A program made the translations under genes and the position numbers. From Artemia franciscana (taxonomy: Eukaryota > Arthropoda > Branchiopoda > Anostraca > Artemiidae), in assembly GCF_032884065.1 (NCBI RefSeq), contig NW_027062665.1:1663568-1727567 (forward strand): a stretch of DNA of 64,000 nucleotides, in the 5' to 3' direction. This document shows, piece by piece, positions 21,409 to 33,100 of the stretch (positions within the stretch are counted from its first letter, which is position 1; each line of letters opens with the position of its first letter). Under the pieces are notes generated by a model. The model searched no databases and was not told the DNA's origin. It was given only the letters and a program-made list of their open reading frames with translations.

Positions 21409-21800
21409 CTAATTCACTAATTCACTAGATCTCACACATTTCATCATTCCTCTGTATCTTTGATTAAGTGTTCTTGATTCATCTATTGCATCTTTCAAAT
21501 ATTGATGATTATCTAAGTAAAAACTAGGCATTTCAAAATAGGATTGCTTAGGATCATAGTCCTTATTGATTTCTCTCAAAAGTTCATCATCTATCGCCGA
21601 ATCGACATTAGCAATGAAATTTGGCTTATTCTGGGGTAAAATAGCTTGACTTGAGTGAGCTTATTTGCTTGCTAATAAATCTAATGCGTTGCTGAAAGAT
21701 TAATCCAATCGTTGTAATCGTCTTCTTAAATTTATGTCCTTTTCTTGTGATTATCATTAATCATATTTTTAATTTTTTCTTCTGTTTTTAATAACATTGT
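21409..21800 (-). pseudogene. Third virus-like gene relic
   Basis: Minus-strand coding relic. A short leader (LLKTEEKIKNMINDN) ends in a stop, RRLQRLD and FSNALDLLASK follow in broken frame, and a clean 83-codon stretch then includes NFIANVDSAIDDELLREI and YFEMPSFYLDNHQYL, ending TAG at 21409. No family recognised. It is placed in the block because of its strand, composition and position. Confidence 0.4.
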
Positions 21801-22176
21801 AACAATAAAACATTCTAATAACAATAACATTGTACCACAATAACATTGCTGCCTTTAAGGTAGGAAATAACGCTAGTAGCTAGTTTCGTAGTTAAGAGTT
21901 AAGCAGGGCTGAATTCTATCCCCATTTATGTGGCTTATATTGATGAAATTCGTCTTAAGGAACACAGCGAATATAATGTGACAACACCGAATCAAATGGA
22001 AAAGCAAAACTCTCCTGGATTTAGAGTATGTTAATGATTTAAGCATCATAGATGAAGGTTAAGGCCGAATCCGGGGGATTAGGATATTTGAACCCCCCAC
22101 CCCAAATAAAATGCCTGTCTGACTCGTAGAAACTTAGCACAATTGCATAAAAACAAATTTTTGATACGTTTTTACA

Positions 22177-23015
22177 TTGTTTCTCGTACGAATCGAAAAA
22201 AAACCTCCCCCAAAAAGAATCCTGAATACAGCCTTTGATGAAGGTGTTAGCAAAATTAAAGATTCTTCTGAAGTTTTATCAATCTACGGTTGGAGAAGAG
22301 ATTTAAAAATTAATGTTAAGAAGAAAAAGTCACAAAGGCTAGGAATAAGTAAAGACGAAAAGGTGATGTTGAGTAACGACTAGATCGATGAAGTGAACAC
22401 CTTCACTTACCTTGGTAGTTTTTATTAGCAGATATGGTGAGTGCAATGAAGATGTTAAAATTATAATAGACAAAGACCCAAGCTGTTTTTCACAGTTGAA
22501 AGAAAGTTTGAAAGAATGGGAAGATAAGTCTGCAAGCAAAGATTGAAATATTGGAAGCTATAGTAATTACAGTAGTGAAGTATGGTTCTGGAGCATGGGC
22601 ACTCCGAAAAATGAAGGAGGATTTGCTAGATGTTTTCCAGAGAAATTGCCAACAGATTGATTTTTGGGTGCCACATTGACTTACCTTATTCTCAGACAGT
22701 AGGCTCTGTAAAAAGTGTGGTTCAATTCTGCTTTCTAGGGCTACAACGATAAAAAAGCTTGAAATGGCTGGGGCACGATCTGCAGAAGAAAGATGACAAA
22801 TTGCCAAAGATTGTCCTTTTTGGCCAACCGTCTAGGGCCAAACAAAAAGTAGGTCGACCCAGTTGGGTATGGGAAGCTATCATAAGAAATTTAAGTGATA
22901 TAGGAGTTTCCAGGGAGGGTGTAGAGACGAGGTTTTGAATAGACTGGGATGGAAGACAAGCGTGTGTAGCTATGTCGACCTTAGGTGGCTTGGTTCTGCA
23001 GTGATTTGTTAGCAA
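22177..23015 (+). pseudogene. RTE-like non-LTR retrotransposon, 3' coding end (unit A)
   Basis: Pieces in several plus-strand frames match the C-terminal part of RTE-clade reverse transcriptase polyproteins: LKINVKKKKSQRLGISKDEK, FTYLGS, then YGSGAWALRKMKEDLLDVFQ and a GQTKSRSTQLGMGS-like tail ending in WLGSAVIC. Frameshifts and stops are frequent. The duplication junction cuts this relic: the part from about 22502 onward is repeated at 42851-43310, but the part before it is not. Confidence 0.75.
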
Positions 23016-23302
23016 TAGTAGTAGTTATATCGTGAAAAAAAGCAAAATTTTGGAGTAATTGGTGTGTTTCGTAAGTAATTTGGTAAGTAATGGGATACAA
23101 TTTTGAATACTATTTGTTTAAAAAAGAAAATTTTTTTAAATCCTTGTGTTGTTTTCTTTTTTCCTTTTTTTGAAAATCTATTGAAAAATATAAATTGAAA
23201 TTTATTATTCTTATCATTTTTCTTCTGAAAATTAAAAAGGGGGCAAGGGCTGTTGAGCGCTATGGTAAATAAAAATGATACTAATGAATAAAGTTGCTAA
23301 TT

Positions 23303-23308
23303 TTTATT
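23303..23308 (-). terminator. Poly(A) signal of DOMON gene A
   Basis: AATAAA on the minus strand, about 44 bases after the stop codon at 23352-23354. The matching hexamer in gene B is at 44916-44921. Confidence 0.55.
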
Positions 23309-23351
23309 CACTATTTGATTTTTCTACTTACAAAAATGAAAATTAAATAGT

Positions 23352-23471
23352 TTATACTTCTGGATTCAGAAAATTGACATAAACTGCTCCAAATGTTGGA
23401 CCATGGTCTGGTGCAACGCCGTCGATTATGTCAAGCTCATCATATGCCCAAGAAAGCTTTAGCACAATATC
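23352..23471 (-). CDS. DOMON gene A exon 4
   Basis: Codes 39 residues ending FLNPEV and TAA (23352-23354). The acceptor reads TTTACTTTCTAG before GAT. It forms the last beta strands of the domain (LSWAYDELD, HGPTFG). Confidence 0.85.
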   Translation of the reverse strand, partial: DIVLKLSWAYDELDIIDGVAPDHGPTFGAVYVNFLNPEV

Positions 23472-26400
23472 CTAGAAAGTAAAAGATATTTTATTGTGTT
23501 TTCATTTTTATTGCAAATAAGTAAACATATTTTAAGGGATGCGTGACTAAATTTCCGTTTAATAAATCTAGTTCAATAGGATTTTATTTATACAATTCAT
23601 TAAAGAAAAACTCAAATTCAAAATTAAATTTAAAGAGTACCGAAGAGCTATATTAGCCCAAAGACGCCCAGAGTCTAACCATAATTCAATCGTAAAATGA
23701 ACAAATTTTAAAAGATAGTCAAGTCAAATTTAAAACAAACTGAAATTACTACAAGCATGAGTAGGGCCAAAACCCCTCATGCTTGGTGATGTGAGGGAAG
23801 AATGTGGTGTTATGTGAGGGAATGAGTGAATTGTGCTTGTGGATGTGAGGATGTAAGGGATGTGAAGGCTGAAACCCATAAAACCTTCTAAAAGCAATGA
23901 CGTTATTTTCCATATTACTGAAAATAGCCTCATTTTGAGCTTTACGTTTGTATTCGTCATAGCATAGACCAGAAAAAAAAATCGTCATAATAATCAAAGC
24001 TACTGAAAAGGTCTAACGAACTATTAGTGATAGTTTAGTATCAAACGATATTCCTGAATAAGTTTTGGGATTTATCAACGTTATAAAAGGGAAAACGTTT
24101 AAAAACCTTTTGTTTTATGCAGAGTGCAAATGACGCTCTGGTCTTTAGAAGACCTGAGAGACATTAGCTGTACTCCTGTTTGTGACGTTTTTGTTTGTTT
24201 TAAATTCGACTTGATTATTTCTTGTAATTTCTGATCATTTTGTACTTGAATTAATACTTTTTGGCTTTATTTCCACTCGTCCTCGGTTAAATGCGGCCCT
24301 TTATTTTCTTTGAAAAACTTCTTAGAAGACCTTTTTTTAATTAATTTCGGTTCATTTTTATTTGACGTCCTTTTTTTATTAACTAATAATAGAAATAGTT
24401 GTAAAGAAGCAACATTTAATACAGGTACATTCTGAATTATTGGTCATACTTAATTTATCATTCTGTCCATAACCTATACACAAGTAGAAACTAATAGTAC
24501 GAAAATAAAGCGAAATATAAACAACAGTACGGTAATAAAATACTAGACGTACTTACAGTGGTAGCTTCAACCTATTACAGAGTGAACGCAGGCCCGGAGC
24601 AGCCAATGTTTACAAGATGGGTTTTTCAAAAATATTTCTAGTGAACTTTCCTTGATACCACTATTTAAAACAACATCAAAAGTCATGCTCTAGTATTGAG
24701 TTAGTAGCGTACCATGTGCCATTAATTTATTATGGTATTTTTTTTCCTGACAATTTTGTATGGAAGGAGTAGTCGTAAAAACTTTACAGGATGATCGTTC
24801 GGATTGTAAATTGGAAATTATAGTTCTCTTTTTACGATATAAAGGTAATCTTAGGGCAACAAGTCCCTGTTATTTTTTTCACTCGGGCCCCAAGACGCTC
24901 AATTAAAAATTTTTAGAGAACAAATTTGATCAAAATAGCTAAAAATGTAAACATATAAAGCCATCGCGAGAACATGACTTCTGGAGCCCCTAAAGCAGTA
25001 ATCACAAATAATGCTAATTTTCCATTGTTAATAGATATGTTTTACAGTGGAAAAAGAAGAGTCTATTTGATTTTGGTTGTCCGATTGATTCGAAACTTTC
25101 AGCGATAGATCTCTGAGCCAAGAGAATCATATGCTTTTTAATGAGGAGGGGATGAGTGTTTTGTGGCCCAGAAAACGACCTATCAATTGTTTGTCTGTCT
25201 TTAATTTGAAATTTACAGCCATAAGTCTTTAAAACAAGAGAAAACTAATTTTAAGAAACCAAGTTATTTTGGGGAATAGTCCCTCCAAATGTGGGGAAAA
25301 AAATAGAAGCAAAAGTTCCTTTTTCTAATTTGTTTAAAAATTTCCCTCCTAAGGATGCCCAAATACGGAAGGAAAAATAAGTCCCATAAGTCCCTAGGAC
25401 AAGGGGAGCTAATGTAAAAGAAAAATAAATAATAAAAAAAAATTGTACAAGAAAAACATCGATCCACTCTAGGGTAAAACTAAGATAGATAGTCATAGAA
25501 CTAAGGGATGGTCGATATTTTTGGTTTGACTCATGACGAACAATGTCAACTGGACTTTTATCCCAAATAAGGTCCTCCACAAACGGCTAAAGGGTTGTTT
25601 TATTGGTTTGAGTTACTTTCTTAAGTCAAATTTTTTACACTGTAATTTTTTTATACAAGAAGAAATGGAATTAAAAATTAATCTGCCATCAAGCCATTGG
25701 CCCGTTGGGGAGAAAGCCAAGACAGATAGTGTGAGTGACAGGCAAAGCTGGCATAAGCCTTTTTGAGGATTGTATAAAAATGATGTCATTTTCACTCGTT
25801 GATAGATACTCTATCATCAATCCGTCCATCCTAGGGCAGAACTAAGGTAGATAGCCATAGAACTAAGGGATGGTCAATATTTTTGGTGTGACTCATGGCG
25901 AACAATGTCGACTGGACTTGTATGCAAAAGGCGGGACTGGGCCTCCCAAATAAGGTCCTCCAGAAAGGGCTGAAGAGTTTTTTATTGGTTGCATATTTAC
26001 ACTCTTAGGTTGTTGGTCCATGGGTACCCCAAAACATAGCCAAGTCTGAAAATGATATTTAGTTCTTCCAAATTTCAGGTCCATGAAAGAGCCAATTTTT
26101 TTTAGTTGGGGAATGTGTCCTAAATATACAATATAAAAACGATTATTTTTTCTAATTGGCTTTAAACTTTCAAAAAATTACCTGGGCTAATGAGGTTAAC
26201 CATATTTTGAACGGGATAAGGGAGTGAGCCCCGAAAAGGGCTAAAGTATTTTGTTCCTGATGATATTGAAACTTATAGCTGTATTTTCTTGGATCATATG
26301 GTAATTAATGCAGAAAATCTGGGGTAAGGTCTCCAAGAAAATGGAGTCCAAAGAGGATTAATAACTTTTTTTAATTGGCTCAAGGCAGGCAAGTTTCAGT

Positions 26401-29400
26401 CCTTTGGTCAAGAAAACCAAAACTTTTGGTCAAAACTTCTAAGCAGAAGAAAAAAGAAGGCAATATTGGGTGCCCTGAAACAGGGCAAAAAAGCCGTTTT
26501 CTTCGAATAGCTTAAAGCTTACGCCTGTAAGTCTCTTTTCTAAGGGAGCCCTCATGTAAAAAAAAATTGAGGCTGTAGGCACGGTCCTAGAAAACTGGGT
26601 CCAGTCAAATATTTTCTAGATTGGCTTGAAACTCGTATTTGAATGCCCTTCGGTCAAGGAAACCCCAATTCACCAAAAAAAAAGAAACTTCTTGGATTAT
26701 TTTTGTGAATTATTTACTTTTGCTTAGTCCATCCAAAGGTTTCTAGTCGGGGTAGTACTGACAGTTTGGTAAGACTTTTTTTCAAATTTTGGTCAACGTT
26801 TTCGGCCTAATAGACTTCAACTTATAATTATTTAGTCCTAGGCCTTACGATCAAAAATCAAATGGTCAAAGCTTTCCAGATGAAAATTTAGACCAACATT
26901 GTTGAGCCTAAGGCTTCTATGCAAAAGATGGGCTGACATCATCCACAGTCAATTAGCTGTCCGAGCCGCTGATTCCAATGAATCACCTCTCGTTCTGGAC
27001 AAACGACTTTCGAGACGACAAATGGTGCTGTCTTTCTGGGGTACTAATTAGGCGGGCATGAAAGGAGGGATAATTTTTGTATCTTCACAAGGAAATTTAA
27101 AAAAAAAACGGTACTTCCCTCGCAAATCTTTCAAACATTGATCCAGAGCCTCGAGCGATTTTTTGTGTGCCATTGTGCACTCGTCCCAAATAATACGTTT
27201 GCATTGCTGCAATATTTTACCCATCTCAGATGATTTGGAAATATTGCACGAGGGAGTTTCTGTAGAATGAAAATTCAGAGGCAATTTGAAAGCGGAATGA
27301 GCAGTTCTTCCACCAGGCAGCAACGTTGCGGCTATTCCGGACGACGCAATTTCCAACGCTATATCATTTTTTGATCGAACTGATGCCAGAATCAGTTTTA
27401 TCACAAACGTTTTACCAGTACCTCCTGGCAGATCCAAAAAGAAAATTTCTCCAACGTTGTTATCGACACAATGCATTAGTGTATCATAAATGACTTTTCG
27501 TTCCGACGTTTACTTGGAAATGTTATTTTGTACATACGACAATAGATCACTCGTACTGTAACTTTGTTCACGATCCAATTCTACACATGTCGAAACAGCA
27601 GCGGTACGATTAGCTGAAGGCATTCCCAAATCCTGAAGAGGTTTGTTTGCCATACATACGCACAAATCTACTATAATAACTAAAGTGTAGTTATAAATTT
27701 CTGATGTAAAATCAAAAGTCATATCTGACGTCTCTAACCGTTTTCGATTGAGTATGTCTTCGGATATTTTCGATTTATATTTTTCCCATAACTCTGTAGG
27801 AACTGAAGGAGAGCAAGTTGTTAGTATGATTCCAAACAATGCACGAATTTGACTTGGAGTTGACGTTTCGCACGCGTCATTGATGCAGTTATCCCATTGT
27901 TGGTCATTCTCCAAAAAATTCAGAGCTTGGCATGTACTACGGTAAGTGTCATGTATAGTACCGTTTACTGTTCTCAAATACTCAAAGGACGTCGGACCGG
28001 GTACATTCACCAAAAGCAGGCGTAGAAAGAAGCATTCATGTTGATTGGGGTGAACGGTGTAGAGTCTTCCTATCGTGGTATCTTTGAAGATGGTAGTTTG
28101 GCCGTCGACTGACTTACCCTGTTTTCGACGTTCAAATGTTTACTTTGTATCCGGTGGATTCAGGGCTCTTTGTTGCACGTTGGATTCCGAAAAATAAACA
28201 CGTTGACCATTCTGTAAATGTACCGCTAAGTGAACAACAGCAGGACTACGTTCATGTATCGGAAATGAAAGAATTCGCCAAACAGCTTCATTACTGCTTA
28301 TGTATCTTCCAGCCTGATATTGTACGATTTCATCGCTATCTTTGATTTTGGACTGCAAGCCAAAAACTGCAATGTCACTGCCTTTGTTGACGTATTTACA
28401 TATGTATTTGATTGCCCTTACGGAGTTACAGTATTCAACGTTTATGTTTGCATTAAATGTTTTTGATAATAAAGGGGAATATGGAACAACCCACTGGTTA
28501 TCTACTTCGATGGTGGTACCGTTACGCTTCTTTATTATTGCTGTTTTACCGCCATCTTCAGTAGATCTTCTTCTATATTGTGGGTAACCATCATTGCCAG
28601 TAATTGTGTTGGGTACTAAAAGTCGAGGATATTGCTTTGTGCACCTTCCTTTGGCCATGCATGGTGAATTTTCGTTCATGCACCGCAAGGTCCATGTATC
28701 ATATTTTTTACAACAATATCATATAACCCCTTATTGACATTTTCATCAGGTATTTCAGCCGAAATCACATGATCAATTTCATTAGAAGTAATTTTATAAT
28801 GTAGCCAGATTAGTATATGTGCGTGTGGCAATCCTCATTTTTGCCATTCCACTGAGTACATCCAGCATCGCACTGACCCAAACACTTCAAGTTTTACTAG
28901 GTAGTTTATCAGTGATTTCAACTTTTGCCGGAAGACACGGGCCGTAATGTCATGTCTATGAACCGCCGATTGTCCTTTAAGTAAAAGCTGCTGTATCTCA
29001 TCCAAAGATTGATTACATGTAAATGTAATAAATAGAGCATTGTATCTACACACTTGTTGGCCAGGAGGCGTTTTGTCAGCGGAAATAACAATTTTATGCG
29101 TATCAGTAGAGAAATTTCGCAACGTGCATTCAATTCAGAATTTCTATCACTGATGAAGTACAATTGTAAAAATTTATGATTCTCGCCTGAGAAGGGACCC
29201 TGCTCTATGATAAATTTGCCATTTTACTTTGAAAGTAGGCATAAATTGATCTGGAGTTTCGGTTTGGGCACCAAACGACGTTATTTGGAAACATGAGTTA
29301 TATTTTCTGATTTTTGATTTTAAAAAAAAACGCTTAGATTCTGACGTATCTCCAGTAAACAAAATCTTCAATGGCTCAGGGGGTGGAGCCAGTTGAGGAA

Positions 29401-30156
29401 GTTTCACTTTTCCCGAGGCACAATACATTCCCATTGTTTCACCATTAAATTTCAAGGCCTTGCAGTAGGGACAAATTTTAGACATAGTCCCGATTTGAAC
29501 ACATCTACTATAATCATCGATTGGGCTGTACCTGAATGCCATGCGATAATTTTCACGTTGCTCTTGTGATTCCTCGGCACGCTTTCTTTTGGCATTATCT
29601 CTTGAAGCCGCAAGCCTGTTTTTACGTTACTCTTGTGATTCCTCGGTACGCCTTCCTTTTTCACTTTCTCTTTTAGCAGCAAGTCTGGTTTCGCGTTGCT
29701 CTGGTAGCTCCTCGACACGCCTTCGTTGACGTAAATTGCACATTCCTAATCTAGCATTATCTCCTGAAGCCGCAAGCCTATTTTCACGTTGCTCTTGTAA
29801 TTCCTCGGCACGCTTTCTGTTCTTACTTTCTCTATCAGCAGCAAGCCTGTTTCTTGCTGTTCTTGTGATTCCTCGGCACGCTTTCTTTTCTTACTTTCTC
29901 TATCAGCAGCAAGTTTTTTGGCATAGACTCTTTGAGCAGCTTCCTCAGCTGTTACCATTGTAGGTTCTTCAGTTATTTTACAATTAAACATTTTTCCGTC
30001 CACGATGTTCTTACATTTAAAAATTTGTCTTTGAAAGATTTTCTTAAGTACCTTCAATGACGTCATCGTCATAACAAATATGACGACAACTAACTTCATG
30101 ACGACATGACGACATGATGACATGACGTCACTCGACAGACATAACACACATACAAC

Positions 30157-30187
<31 letters not shown>

Positions 30188-33100
30188 GTTTAGAAACAAA
30201 TTTGGGCTATATATTTGCATATTAGGGAGGGGGTAAAACATAGCACATATTAAATGCGTAAACTAACCATATCTGTATTGTATATATGCTATACTTTACC
30301 CCCACCCCTAATGTGCAAATATATAGCCAAACTTGTTTACTTAAACCAAACCAAACGAAAATACAAACTAAATACTTAAATAAAATATAGCTACAATGTA
30401 TGTTGCAAATAAACCAAAGCTAATTGTGTGGTATAAAGAAGTTGCTTGACCAGTTTCTTGTGTCATGCTCAAATCATTCGCGATCGAAACTTTACGGTGT
30501 CTATTATATAACCAATAAGTACGAAAAAGCCTTATCCTTCCTTCTGTAGCACCTTGAATGGGCACTCTTATGGACATCTGGTTAGTTCTGGACTAGTGAC
30601 AGTGCCAAGCAGGAGCTTTTAGACAAATCAGTCCAAGTACCAAGTCCTAACCTCAATGAAACAAGAATAAAGTAAATATTGAAATTCATTTTGTCCATCG
30701 AAAACCTCACGAGTCTCTACTTTATTTAAATTTTTGTTATATTCCTTCACTTGCCTGTTTAAGGTTTTTATAGATAAAACAATAGATACTGTTTAAGGTT
30801 TATATAGATAGTTTTGAATCTGAATTCACCAAGCAGCACAATAATAGTTAACTAACTGAAAGACAGATCCATCAAACAACTATCGAGCAAAATTACCTCA
30901 ATAACTGGGCCATCATACAAGTCGCCAGTGTCCAATGGCCTTGAGACCCCAACAATTGTTTTATCATTCCGTTCTTCTGCATAACGTAGCACCCAATCTT
31001 GTTGAACATCAATAGGCCTTAGAGGTCTCTCTGGATGTGGTATGCTAGTGTTGAAATAGCGATCCTTTAATGAATGGAAGTATATATTATTATAATAGCT
31101 AAATTAATGAAGCATATAAAATAGAAAAATTACATAATTAACTAGATAGATATGGAAAAAGTAAATATTAGTGAAATAATCAGAAGTAATTTTTAATATT
31201 AACTTAGCTATTTTCTTACTACTTTGAATCAGCAACTATATAACTTGTTGCATAAGTTTCAGCAAAGTGCTAGTTAAATAAACGTTTTTTTGTTCATATT
31301 CATCTTAATTACCTTACATCATTTAGATACCTTACATCATTACATCATCAATTAAGATTCATCTTAATTACTTCACATTAATAGCCGCAAACCGTTAGCT
31401 TCAAATACACTATTTGTGTATTTGTACACTCAAGGTTTATGACAAATTGCTCAAAACTCATAACTGGATCCATGGATCAAAATTTAATTTATAATAAACC
31501 CTCTTACAATTAAAATGAAATGAAAATATAATAGCTCATTAGACTTTTAATGAAGACAGTGAAAAAGGAAAAAATATATATATAGCCTACTAGTAAATAT
31601 CCAAATATTTCGCTTAGAAACCTTTAACAGAAAACAAATACTGGACTAAACAGCCAATATATGCTGGAAAACAACATGAATAAAACGCTGCGAAAAAGGA
31701 AACGGAAAAAGTTCACATGTCTAAGGATAAGGTACTTCTTAAGTGGCGTTCAGATGTGTGTCTAGTTAGACTTAAATGTCTAGATTCGTGTCTATCAAGG
31801 CATCAATACCCAGGTAGTTCTTGGATATTAGCTTTCTTAGCTGCAACAAGTGGCAGCTAAATATCTAGTTTCTATATTCTAGAACTCTCGATGTACCATT
31901 TCCAATTCTTTCAATCAACAAGTTTATTTGCATTATATTTATTATCTGCACTTAAGAGTGGCGTTGACATATATGTCTGACTGGATTTCGACGCTTAAGC
32001 AAGCGCATGGCAAGATATACATGCCTGGGCATGAAAGTCTTGCTGGACTTACATTTGTACGTTGCTTTCGGGCAAACAATAATTGAACATTGGGAAAGAA
32101 ACACAATGCAGACCCAGAAAAAGCAGTTGTATAACTAGTTAAATTCTTAAGGCTCTTCTGAGATGGGATTCAATTAAAATGAAAGGACCTTTTTCAATTA
32201 AAATATTGCACATAACCTATGTCAACGTGAATAACACAGAACAGGTCGAAGGTCATTAAATACAATGACTTGAAAAATCATATTTTTTTCAGTTTTTCTC
32301 TATTGTAAGAGTTGTGCCTGTCATTATGTTTTTAATTCATTTTAGCTGTAAGTTAACTTGGTGTAATAAATTATTTAATAGTTCCTATTTCCTACGGCCA
32401 ATAATTGAGTTCGAACATCTCTATTCGGGGGAGGCTGTTAATAAACATGAATCCATTACTATCTTCAAAAAGCGTGACCTTTTTCTGTGAGGGAAAGCTT
32501 GATTTGAGAGTTTTCAGTAAGGCGTATTTTCAGTTGTGCACGTTGTTCTCCTTCAGTTGTTCAGTTGTTCTCCTGCATACGTTACGTCAAAATTTTACAG
32601 TTTTTTCTATGATCAGCCCGTCTTAGTTAGCCCCCTCTCCATATTTTATAGAACTATTCAAACTTCCGTGGGTTAAGGGGTTCTTGTTCATACACTCTAA
32701 CTCTTCACTTCGATTAAGTGCAGTTTTTTGAATTGTCCTTCAATTCTATTTCTACGTCACTTTAGTATTTTAGACATCATCAAGTCTACATTTTACACAT
32801 TTTGTTTTTGTATAAACAAATTGACAAAAAAAATTTTTAGTGAAACTGACTTTTCAATCTAGCAAATCTTAACACAGGCAGTACCGTAGCTAGATTTATA
32901 TTTTCAGAAGAGGCCTAGCAGAAATTCAAAGAGAGGAAGCACCAGCTAATCTACACTATAAAACATCTCAGACACAGAAAGTAAAAAAAAAATATCAAGA
33001 ATACAGGAAAAACAAAATCTGAACTTTCTCACCTGAATGTAAGATGTTCCATCTTCATATACTCCTGCTATGACCTGATCTCCAATCTGTCCTTCAGTGG

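Larger units (their letters stand above)
18099..21800 (-). mobile_element. Decayed block of virus-like genes
   Basis: At least five coding relics, all on the minus strand and close together (21.8 to 18.1 kb), each broken by stops or frameshifts. One resembles a double-jelly-roll capsid-like family known as uncharacterised genes in arthropod and cnidarian genomes and associated with polinton-like or adintovirus-like elements. No DNA polymerase, integrase or terminal inverted repeats are visible here, so the element is partial. Assignment to a named virus group is inference. Confidence 0.5.
27100..30170 (-). mobile_element. Autonomous-type Helitron 2, broken (inside intron 3 of gene A)
   Basis: A second Rep-helicase copy. 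The leader near 30050-30150 has TGACGTCA sites and faces a (TA)n at 30161-30187. The 3' part is cut at about 27110 within the helicase, and the usual tail is absent. Coding order and sequence are close to Helitron 1 with a different set of lesions, so the two copies complement each other as evidence of the parent but neither is intact. It is absent from the corresponding intron of gene B. Confidence 0.8.
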
